A stretch of DNA of 64,000 bases from Lytechinus pictus (lineage: Eukaryota > Echinodermata > Echinoidea > Temnopleuroida > Toxopneustidae), in assembly GCF_037042905.1 (NCBI RefSeq), contig NC_087262.1, positions 21,619,501-21,683,500 of the forward strand, given 5' to 3'. Numbering within the stretch: the stretch's first letter is position 1; each line of letters opens with the position of its first letter. This document shows positions 26,301 to 39,087 of the stretch, piece after piece. The notes beneath the pieces are model-generated. The model saw only the letters and a program-made list of their open reading frames with translations, was not told the origin of the DNA and did no database searches. A program made the translations under genes and the position numbers.

Positions 26301-29300
26301 GTTGTTGGTGATGATAATTGTGTGGATGGACTTGCATGCATCGTATGATGAGGATAATGATAAAGGTGATGGTGATGATGAGGAAAATGGGAGAGAATGA
26401 GGAAATGAAGGAGAAGAAGAATAAGAAAGAGGAGGAGTAGAAATAAGACAAGAAGAAGGAGGAGGAGAAGAATAGGGGGAGGAGGTGGGGAAGGGAAGAA
26501 GAAGAAGAAGTAGGAGCTGGAGGAGGAAGAGGAGGAAAATAAGAGGTTTAAGGTGATTGCCATGATGATTGTAATGATACTTTGCATGGCAAATGATGAA
26601 TTCAATTGTCTTTGCACATTGAAACTTGAGGATAATATGAGTGATATCAGTCATTTTTTCACCCTTTATTTATTTTCTCCAACAGATCTAGTGTATCCAT
26701 TTATATCAACATCATCTTAGGAGTAAATAATAGACCACCAGAGTTTAGTCAAACAACATACTCAACCAGTGCTAACGAAAATCTACCTTATAATGCTCTC
26801 GTCGCTACAATTCAAGTAAGATATTTAATGTGTTTCTTTGCGTAATTGGGCAAAGTTGAACTCCCGAAATACTGTTCTTTTCAGTTCGTAAAGTCTTGGA
26901 ATGAATTTGATATCTTTTGCAGTGTATTTCTTGATTTCAATAGTTTTCAATTGAGGTGTGTAAGGTAGTGCTTGTGACTCTTGTTTAAGTGTTTGACTTT
27001 AATGTTTATTCCAAACTGGAAGGTATCAAGTATGCTTAACAAAAGGTAATTAATGGACTGACCTAGCATCACACCTGGCCCATTGCATAACCTATTGAAA
27101 GTACTTTTTATTTTTTGGAAGCCCCCAGTTATGGCTGCCATAAGTTATAGTGCTCTGAAGTCAGAATTTTTAATCAAGTTACTTGATGTTTTCAATGCCG
27201 ATTCCTCATCTTGGGGTTTTCTTTTCTTCTACTTCTTCTCCTCCACCTTCCTCTCTTCCTCTTCTATTTCTTCTTGTTATTCTCCAAATTTATTCCATTG
27301 TGTCAATTTGTTCTTCCCTTTTTTTTTCTTCCTCTCGATCTTGTTTTTTGTGTTCTTGTTATTGTTGTTGTTCTTTTTTGTTCTTCTAATTATTATTTTT
27401 TCTTTCTACCTAAGGCTTCTGATCCTGATGGAGAGTTGATAACATACAGCATCACATCAGGGAACATCAACAATGCATTCATGACGACTAGTGATGCTAG
27501 GTATGTTTATCATACATTTAAATGTTGATAGCAATTATAATTAACATAGTTTACATTGTGATGATGGTGGTTATGATGAAGTTGGTGGTAGCGTTGGTGA
27601 TGATGATGATGCTGATGATGATGATGATGATGATGAGGATGAGGATGATGATGATGATGATAGCTATGTTTATCAAGCATTTTAAAATGATTTAGATGGT
27701 GGTGATGATGATAATATAATGATGACAATTACAGTGATGATAAAGATAATGATAATAATGATGACAGTGATGATGAGCTAGTTAAAGAATTCATTCTTTA
27801 TTTACAGCAATGGAGAAATTCGGGTCCAGGGCTCCCTAGATCGAGAAGTCCTTGATTCCTATTCACTCATCTTTGAAGCTTCTGATGGGAATTTGACAGC
27901 TTCTGTCAATGTCCTCATCACCATCAATGATGTCAACGACGAACCGCCTGTCTTTGTTGGCCTGGATACGTTCTTGATCGTTGAAGGCGTCAGCAATGAA
28001 TTAGTTGGACAAATAATGGTGAGTATGACTCCTAGCTTTCACACTAAGCTTTCACACTAAGCAGATTACCCGCATTCACCCAGGTGCATCTGTGTGGTAT
28101 ATACAGTATGAAAGTCCCAAGTATGAAATAAAGAGTACTTAACCTGTTTTCATAAGCAATGACTGTTCATTTGAATTTATAGGCCACTGACGCAGATCAA
28201 GCTGGCACGGCCAACTCTGCCATCCGATTCTACTTTGTTCCCGACGTGCCTCAGTTCCGCATCGAGCCCACAACGGGCCGCATCTTCACGATAATGGCTC
28301 TAGACCGGGAGCAACAGGATGTTTACATGGTGACTGTTGTAGCCACTGATACGACTTCTGATCCCCTCGAAGCCAGCATTCCGATCACGATCATCGTACA
28401 GGATACCAATGATAACCGGCCAATTTTTGAGACTGATGAATACATCATTGAGGTGCCAGAGGAGTCTCTTCTGCAAGGATTTTATGCAATTCAGGTACAT
28501 TAAATTACATTACTACATGTTTCTATAGTGGTGCATTAAAATTGCATACTTTGTTTGGTTTATTATTTCCAATTGGTCTAATGTATATTCATCTAGTTAC
28601 CAACTGGTCTACTATCATTTGGTCTATCATCAATTCGTCCATTATCCACATGGTCTAATTGCCATTTTGTCCACTCACTATTTTGTCTAATAACCACTTG
28701 GTCCAATAGCCATTTAGTCCATAAACCATTTGGTCTAATTGGATAAGTGTTAATTGGGCGAAATGAATGAAAAGAAAATGGTTATTAGACGAAGTGGTTA
28801 CTAGTATTAGATGAAATGGTCGTAGATGAACTGGTGATTAGACAAAGTGATTATTGGACCAAATGGTTGTTAGACGAATTGTTGATGGATGGAATGGCAA
28901 TAGAGTTGGCAATAGACAAATCGGCAATTTACCCTTTAATTGTTCTGCATGGTTTGCCTGTGCTGTATCAGAACATATTGCATGATGTGCCAAAATCTGA
29001 CAAACTCCCTGTAGTTTTACATGCAAAACTTGCTGTGCAATGAGTGCCATATTGTTAGGAAGTGGAAATTTAACCATCAACTAAACAATGGTTAGACAGA
29101 GAGGCCCGTATTCTGAAGTCGGGTTTAACTTAAACTCAGGTTTAAAGTTGTGGTTTAAGTATGGATAGCCAATTGTAACATAAATCACTACAGTAGAGAT
29201 ACCATATTTCAGCTCATTTGGCTCTCAAATCATTCATAATTATCTAGGAAGTATAAAAAGATGATTTTCTTCACCATCGATGAATCAGGAAAGAGCACAG

Positions 29301-32300
29301 CAAGCATAAGAAACATACAACTGAATAAAAATTTTGACACTTTGGCTTCCCATAATTTCAGCGCAGAGTTAGACCATGGTCTAAGTTAAACCTGACTTCA
29401 GAATACGGGCCAGTGAGTATTAGAACAAGTGATAGTAGGTCCAAACAGTAATTAGACCAGCGCAATAGTACACTAAGTGTATTTAGCCTTGATGTTACAT
29501 GATCTGAGAATTAGACCCTATCTGCTTATTGTCCAAATGGATACAAACCCCCATATCTGGAAACACCTACAATCATCACCCCAATGCTTGTCAGAATGTA
29601 CCCAGTCTTTGAAAAATTCTTAATACTGCTCAAACTGTTTTTCAATTAAGTAACAAATCAAAGAAGGGCTTTTGATTAACTGGAGAAAACCACAACCCAA
29701 CCAACAGGTGTACAAATACAAAACAATGATATCCATTTAATTCACCCAATCCTAACTTGGGGGATCAATATGGACATAGTAGTTCTTACTTTCACTCCAT
29801 CTTTTAACAATTCACACTGTATCACATACCTTGTAATCTTATATAACTACATTCTTCAAATTTGCTTGATATCCAAAGTGTACCAATCACTCTGCTAATA
29901 AATTTATGCTGATGAGGTTTGATTACCTCAAAACAGGTTCCATTTATTAAGATATTATCTTTATTTTTGCCTTATATAGGCTTTGGATAGGGACAGTGAT
30001 GCCCCTCTTCTCTATGAAATCACCCTCGGGGACACCAACATCTTCAGCATAGATCCTGTGACTGGAAACCTCTCCCTCATTATCCCTCTGGACTTTGAGA
30101 ATGGTGCTAGGTCATTCTTTCTGCAGGTGACCGTCACAGACGTCGATGTCAATGGTGAAAATTTGACCGATGCCACCAACGTTACAATTTTAGTTACGGT
30201 GAGTTTATGGATTATACAGATGCCTCTAATATTTCCAAGTGATATGTTTTTTGTTTGTTTGTATATCATTCTTTTGATTGTAGCAATGGGATGTAAAATC
30301 ACTATGATGAAGTCACATGACCTTTTTGAGATACATAATCATCACACAGATAAAGAATCTCTCTTTCTCTCTGGAAGGAGTTTGAGTTTTTGTCTCACCT
30401 GCATAGCAGAGTGAGACTATAGGCGCCGCTTTTCCGACGGCGGCGGCGGCGGCGACGGCGGCGTCAACACCAAATCTTAACCTGAGGTTAAGTTTTTGAA
30501 ATGACAGCATAACTTAGAAAGTATATGGACCTAGTTCATGAAACTTGGCCATAAGGTTAATCAAGTATTACTGAACATCCTGCCTGAGTTTCATGTCACA
30601 TGACCAAGGTCAAAGGTCATTTAGGGTCAATGAACTTAGACCATGTTGGGGGAATCAACATCAAAATCTTAACCTAAGGTTAAGTTTTTGAAATGTCATC
30701 ATAACTTAGAAAATATATGGACCTAGTTCATGAAACTTATACATAAGGTTAATCAAGTATCACTGAACATCCTGCATGAGTTTCACGTCACATGACCAAG
30801 GTCAAAGGTCATTTAGGGTCAATGAACTTTGGCCGAATTGGGGGTATCTGTTGAATTACCATCATAACTTTGAAAGTTTATGGATCTGATTCATGAAACT
30901 TGGACATAATAGTAATCAAGTATTAATGAACATCCTGTGCAAGTTTCAGGTCACATGATCAAGGTCAAAGGTCATTTAGGGTCAATGAACTTTGGCCAAA
31001 TTGGGGTATTTGTTGAATTACAGCCATAAATTTGAAAGTGTGTTGGTCTAGTTCATAAAACTTGGACATAATAGTAATCAAGTATCACTGAACATCCTGT
31101 GCGAGTTTCAGGTCACATGATCAAGGTCAAAGGTCATGTAAGGTCAAAGAACTTTGGCCACGTTGGGGGTATTTGTTGAATTGCCATCATATCTCTATAA
31201 GTGTATTGGTCTAGTTCATAAAACGTGGAAATAAGAGTAACCAAGTATCACTGAACATCTTGTGCGAGTTATAGTAGTTTTCAAAATCAGCACTGCTGCT
31301 ATATTGAATCGCGTGATGCAGGTGAGACGGCCAGAGGCATTCCACTTGTTACTTTATATCATGGCAAAATGTATTTATCGTTTTGCCAAATAAATGAATG
31401 TACATCAAGTAGTTGCGTTAAATATTTATGGGAAGGTCAGTGAAGTAGGGCCTTGATCATTATATATTTGCCTCCAAGCGAATGTAGTCAGATGAATATT
31501 TATATTATGATATGAAATTTAAATCTATATACATTTAGATTGAAATTCAAATATAATATGATTTTCAGTGAGTACAATCCAAGTAAATCTCAAATTTTAT
31601 GAAATTTGGAATGAAGGATGTTTATTAAGAAGTTTATGACCTTTGATCTTTATGTGTAGGATGTGAACGACAATGTTCCGGAGTTTGAACAGCCTCGTTA
31701 TGATGTCATTGCTCTACGAGAGTACCAAATAGGAGATATAGTTCTTGCAAACATTACTGTCGTAGACGAAGATCTTGAAGTAAGTCTTAATCTCAACTCA
31801 GTTTTATGATTATTCTGTAACTGAATGTATTGTAAGGTGCCTTGACATAATTTTGGTTTACATCACTCTTTCTAGAAAATTTCTGGAAAATAGGCTAAAG
31901 GCACTATGATAAAATGACTGGAATTCACTTTTACAACAAACAGAAACTTGGTATTGACAACCTGTATCAGTCTAATTTTGTTGCATAATTTGTGGAGATG
32001 AAACTGATGGTGATGCTGCTGATGATGAAGGTGATGATGAAATTGATAATAATAGTGCAGATTTGTAGAGAGCATCGTTCAAAGACACTCATGACACTAG
32101 CTCAGCAACAATGCTCTTTTATATAAACAAATAAAAATATGAACAAACTACAAATTTACTTAAATCCTGAAAATTACACTATAATGATATGGTGATGCTG
32201 TTTATAAGGATGATTTATTGATGATTTTGATGATTATGATGCTGCTGATGAAAATAATATAGATGATGACGATGAAAATGATGATTATGATGACGTGATA

Positions 32301-35300
32301 GTGATTGTGATGATGGCGATGATGATGATGATAATGATAATTGATGATGGCAATGATGATTATGATGATGATGACAGTGATAATGATTATGATGATGGTG
32401 ATGATGATAATGATGACGGTGATATTGATTATGATGATGGCAATGATGATGATAATGATGACGGTGATATTGATTATGATGATGGTGATGATGATAATGA
32501 TGACAGTGATAGTGATTATGATGATGGTGATGATGATAATGATGACGGTGATATTGATTATGATGATGGCAATGATGATGATAATGATGACAGTGATAGT
32601 GATTATGATGATGGTGATGATGATAATGATGACGGTGATATTGAATATGATGATGGTGATGATGATAATGATGACAGTGATAGTGATTATGATGATGGTG
32701 ATGATGATAATGATGACGGTGATATTGATTATGATGATGGTGATGATGATAATGATGACGGTGATATTGATTATGATGATGGCGATGATGATGATGGTGA
32801 TAGTGATGACGGAGATAGTGATTATGATGATGGCGATGATGATGATGATAATGATGATCTAGTAATTATAATGGCGATGATGATGATAGTGCTGCTGATA
32901 TTGGTGGTGATGGAGATGGTGATGATGATATTGATGGTGATGATAGTTTTAATGATAATTATTGGTGGTGATAATGAAAATAAATATTATATTGATGATT
33001 ATGATAATAGTACAAAGAATGGTTTACATTGTTTTTCATTGTTTAATTTTACCTCTCTGCAGAATACACCTAATTCACAGTTAACCTTCCGACTTGAACC
33101 ACCATCACAGTTATTTGAATTCATAGACCCAACCCAAGGAAATCTTTACGTCACAGGTGATATTAGCAATACATCAATGTGGCATAATGTAAGTCATGTG
33201 AACATTATTTTGTCTATTCAGCTATAATACTTCATGTATCACTGTAATCCAGCTTAATAATAATAATAAATAATATCTCCATTTATATAGCGCAGTTACT
33301 ATGTGCATATACTCAACTGCGCTTTGATACTTGGTATCATATTATTACCCCGGCTGTAACTGAGCCGCCATATTGATAGGCGCTAAAGCGTTCAAGGAAT
33401 AAATCCTACTGGGTACCCATTCACCTCACCTGGGTCGAGTGCTTATTAGGTATATCTAATGGCAAGTGATTGAACATTTTCTATATGCCTCAAATTTAGA
33501 TTTTTGCAATTAGTTTGATTTTAATGTATCCCAAGTCTTCATTGTGAGATGGGCCCAGTTTATTCAGTGTCCAATGCTAAGCTTGTTTTCTTATAACTTT
33601 TGTTTTCATATTGGATTTTTTTCCAGTTTAAATATTGTGACATGTTCTTTTGTTATTCTCAATTCCATGCTTGTATTGTACAAAAGAACCAACTTATCTT
33701 TACATTTGGGATTATCATTATGTTTATTATCATTATAATCATATTCTTATTGCTATCATTATCAATATAATAATTGATGATTATTGATATTGTTATTATT
33801 ATCATTGTTGTAATTGTTGTTGTTGCTATTAACAATAGTAGTAGAAGAACATAACATTGTAACATAATGATTACTATAAATTATTATTATATTTTTTGTT
33901 TTAATATATATTCTATTTTAGTTGACAATAGTAGTCAGTGATGGTGGTGATCCAGCCAACATAGCAACAGTTCCTCTCTCAATCCTTCTCAGAGTAGAAA
34001 AACCTATATTTCCACAAAATGTCATTATGTAAGTATATTGTATCATCTTTTTTTCATTTTGCAATGCACAACATTTTATCTAATCTATAAAAGGAAATAA
34101 TGATCATCTTTTATATCACATTGGAACAATAAAAATAATCATCTTCTTTTATATCACATTTGAAAAAAGTTAGAAAGTAAAAAAGGGGCCTAAGCTTTCG
34201 ATCCTAGCAGAATCTTCGTCGGAGGCAAAAAAAAAAAAATGAAAAAAGTCTCTATACTTTCGTAATATACATATAATATTACCCCAATCATTGGAGTATG
34301 GCTTGCCCAAATATGACGTACATGTATGCACAATCTCAACTCCATGGGGAGTATTCCAGTGATGAGTCAGCTGGCTACCCAGTTAACACCTGGGTGGAGA
34401 GCGGCAAAGTGTGAATTGATGCCTTGCCCAAAGGATAAGTTCTAAATCAAGTTAGAGAGTAAAGTTGTTCATATATGTCTATGCAAAAATGTAATGTGAA
34501 GTAAATGAAAAGAGATAAGATACAGATATAGTATAGAAAAATTCATAAGAAATATCTTGTAGGTTTGTAATCAGTTGTTTTGTCATATTACGTTCATTGT
34601 ACAGTGTGGATGATGTGATGGAGGAAGAGGAACCTGGTGCTCTAGTGGCTGTCATCGAAGCCCAGGCCAATGTTGGAGATGTCATTGTATACTCCATAGT
34701 CAACTCAACTGACCCTAGTAAGTCATTAGGACATTTTTGTCACGTGCCTTGGACCTGTCTAATCTGCTGCTTCTGTTGTGACTGAAAGACAAATTATGGT
34801 GGATTAATGAGTAACAGTACTCAAATTCCAAACCATGATTAAATACAAGGTTTTAAAGTATTCCAGGCATGCATGGATCCAAAGGGGCCAATCTTGCAAT
34901 GGCAACTTGTCCAAAACTTTTTTAGGGGGAAATGCTCCCCATGAATGGTTATAACCCTTTTTTTTTTTGGGGGGGGGGGTTGACAAAATATGTGGAAGAA
35001 AAAGACCCCCCTAGATCCTGGATCCACACAGCTGGATTGTTCTGATGGTCAATGGAACCAAGAGATTCCTGCATAAAGTCTATGGGAATTCAAGAATCCA
35101 GTAGCCAAAGTTCAACTCATGCAATGCTTCAACAAACATGTCTAAATAATCAAAATGTTTTGACTACAGGCGTCCAGCAAAACGATAAATGCTTTTTTGG
35201 AGTCTGCATAAAATGTAACTCGAATAAGTCAACATCAGCATTAGATTTCATAAGCAATTGATGTATAAGAAATTTTATGCATGTGTTTATATTTGGGTTT

Positions 35301-38300
35301 TCAGGTACCCTCATGCTAAATGTATAACTGATAATTTGATAGAGTGGCATTTTTGGTATTTCAAAAACATGGCTATGAATTTATTGTTATGCTTCGGTTA
35401 CCAGTTTTTATTACCATTGATGTTCTCATACTTCTTCACAAGTCATGTTCTCACCTTCGTCCTATTAAATTCCTCTTAAGGTGCCTTCACAATGAATGCA
35501 AGTAACAATGTGGCTACGATCTACACCGCCAAGACTCTGGACCGTGAGCAGGTGAACAACTATTCTATCAAGGTCCAGGCCGACATACAGGGGGCTGAGC
35601 CTGATGAAAACACCCTACCAGAGGAGACTAACAGGAGACGGAAGCGCCAAGCAGGTAGGAAGTTACATGTAATCATGAATGCTCAAGCACCTGATCAGGG
35701 TAGGAGGGCTAAATTTAGCGAGGTAGTAGTATGTAGCACTTCAAAAAAGTGTACTAAGGGTGATATAAATGTTGCATGTTATTATTATTAGTAGTAATAT
35801 TATTACTATTATTACATAGCCACAAAAGAATATATTCTCCGTGCATGTGAATTCCCCCTCCCCCTTAGTTTGGAAATTAAATTGATAAATTAAGACTACA
35901 TGAAAGTGATGCCTCCTCCTTCTCTTAAAAGTTGATGAAATGATTTAGCTTCCGAAAATTGCACAGGAAGACAAATTATTTTTTCCTTCCTTTTAATTCA
36001 GCTTTTCATGCATTCACAATATTTTTGTTTGTTTTCAGAGTAGCTGTGAATGAGTCCTTATATGCATTATGCAATTTTCTTAACATTTTGTTTTCATCAT
36101 TTTTTAACACATCTTGATTAGTACATATGAAGATTTATATACTGATTAGTATAAGTGTTTTGATCTTAGGCTTTTCATTTCTTTGATGTCACAGAGAACT
36201 CTGAAGTAGCGGAGCCTTCAGAACCGAACGTTGTCTATATCTATGTCAATGTTGCTGACATCAATGATAACGGACCTTACTTTCCAAAGACAAATTATTA
36301 TGCTGGAGTCTCTACTGTAGCCAGGGTTGGGACACAAGTCATTCAAGTCGAGGTAAAAACAATGCATAGTAAACATCAGGGGAGTTATCAAACGAAACAG
36401 TGATTTTCACTGACAAATTTGTTCTCAACCAATCAGATGCTAAGTATTTCAGTAGCTTGAGAAAATCACTATTTCATGAAATGCCCCCCTTTGTGAGACT
36501 TTGAAATTCACAATATTTCACATTACAACATAACATATATGCTTTTCCTTTTCACCATAGTGATAAAGGAAATATCATTTTAGAGTTTCTGAAGTTTTCC
36601 ATGATGATCTTATGATACTTGTTACATTAATAAAAAAAGACAATATATTTCAAATCTATTTGGAAAATTCCACATGTGAAAAGCAAAACCACCTTGTGTT
36701 TGATGACTTAATTTACAATTCATCACATGATTATCTTTTCTCCAATTTGACAGCAAGATTTTTAATATGTGAAGTATAATCTCCATGACAACATAAGTTC
36801 ATGGAAAAATAAATCAATTCAATTTGTGTTCTAATAGGCCTTTGATGATGATGAGGGAGAGTATGCTATATCCAATCATTCCATCGTTCCTACGGAGGCA
36901 GGAAAGTGGTTGTTCAGGATAGACCAAAGAACGGGCATGATCGTTACCAACCAGAGCCTTGAGGGAGAAGCCGCTGGGGGCCAATTTGAATACGCTGTCA
37001 CTGCAGATGATCCAAGCAATAGCTTCCAAACAAATTCGACGATGCTCAAGGTATGACGTTCATGCAATGTGGTTTGATTTTTTTTCATACTTAGTCATGG
37101 CTTAGATTTAGATTTATATTTATGCTAGGAAGATTAGTGGATCTTGTTAGTACCACATTTTGATATGGAAGTCAAATACACCCCTACCTGACATTCGTAA
37201 CTAATTCTCATGGTGCAATATTTGGTCGAGATGGAGAACTGAGATAATCAAGTTTCATTAAGTTTGCTCTCTTTTTTCCTAGTTTTGCCTCCGAACTATT
37301 GATTATAATATTGTAATGTAGATATCCCAATATTATACCTTTATGTTTTATACGTTTATTGTAATCAAGATGAATTTACATAATTATATTGGTCACAGCC
37401 ACACTAAAATAAGAAAGATAAAACCTAAGCATGGTGAATCATATCTCTTATCCTATTGTTTAGATATCTTTGATCGACAACTCTCATCGTGCCATCTTGG
37501 CTGGTGATATCGATCCAGATGTCATGAGAGAGAACCAAAACGCTCTTAGTGAAATCCTATCAGACGTCCTCAATGCAGACGTGACCATCGAGTATGTGAG
37601 CCCAAGAGAAGTTGAGAACAGTCTGGACACAACGGGATCAGACGTTCTCTTCTATGCTTTGGATGCTGAAGGGAACCCCATACTTGGAAAGAACATGGTT
37701 GAGTAAGTATACGTGACCTTTGATGGAGGAGTTAATAGAATGCATATGTAGGAAATTTACTTTGTTGGTGTCCTGCTTATATGTGTTTTTTAATGATGCA
37801 CCATTTATGTATAATTATTTTCAATACGTATGTCTTTCATTCATGTATTTTTTAATATAGTAATTTAATGCATGCTGTTAATTTGTAAATCCCAGTACAA
37901 ATTATCTCATGGATGTAATAATTTGAATTGATTTATAAGACTTTGTTGGTTAAAATTCCGAGCCACTGTTGCTTGTTTCTTATCAAGAATTCCTCACCTT
38001 GCTTTTTCCTTATCCATTATTTCCGGCAAAACAATGGATGATTAGGAAGCAAATGTGTTATCCTTTACTCGATGAAATATTCTAAAATACTAATGGACAC
38101 AATTTCTGTCAATCTGTCATACAGAATTGTATGATAGATTGTCAAGCAAGTTACGAAAAGTAAAGTGCAAAGTTTCTAATTTAAGAAATTAAAAAATTGA
38201 GTTTTTGAAACTGGTACCCTATTTCATAAGGTTTTTTTTTGGATAGAGTGTTGAAATATTATGCCAATATTTGCTCTCACCATTCAAATGGCAGGATAGT

Positions 38301-38935
38301 TGCTTGATTAAAAGAAGAGCTTGTAGCTTAACCGTATTCAGTTTTTTGAAACTTAGGTTTATGATTGCAAAGTTTGATATATGGGTATGTAGGATAAGAC
38401 ATTGTAGTGATGATGAAATTTGCAGTAAATGTGATATTTAACTAGAACTACAAGATGGTACAAGTTGCTGATCCATTCTTAAATTATCATTTTTCAGAGA
38501 TCATATCAATTTTTGTGTTCCTATTTTTTTTAGAATCTTGCGTTCTCAAAATACCTCACTCAACGAGCGTTATTCCTCCATCGTGGGTAATAAGACCATT
38601 ACTGATATCAGGACGCCCACCGGTACAATCACAGGCCCTGGTGTCTTCCCTGGCTCTAGTGGACCTACGGTGGAAGCCATTGCTCTTATATGCCTCGCTT
38701 GTGTGCTGTTTGTCTGTGTGGTCATTGCCATAGGGGTGGTCATCATATCGTGGAAGAAGTAAGTTGAGAATAGTAATAAGGAATATAAGGAGTGTGGTGG
38801 GAAAGTAGAAGGAAGGATATGTAATATAAGGAGGAGAAATAAGGTATTGTAGTTTGGTTTTGATAGAGGTGGTGATGAAGGTGGTAAAGATGGTCATAAT
38901 GATGATGATGGTGATGATGATGATGGTGATGATGG

Positions 38936-38988
<53 letters not shown>

Positions 38989-39049
38989 GTGATGATGATG
39001 GTGATGAAGATGATGATGATGATGATGATGGTGATGATGGTGATGATGG

Positions 39050-39087
<38 letters not shown>

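Noticed and set aside
26090..26654. Two long reverse-strand ORFs near exon 15
   Set aside because: They consist of antisense exon 15 and a purine-rich tract; serine/leucine runs mirror the repeat.
34190..34240. Possible Penelope-like element end (CTAAGCTTTCGATCCTAGCA with poly-A)
   Set aside because: The text is reminiscent of such elements, but no hammerhead core or Penelope RT could be identified, so no family was assigned.
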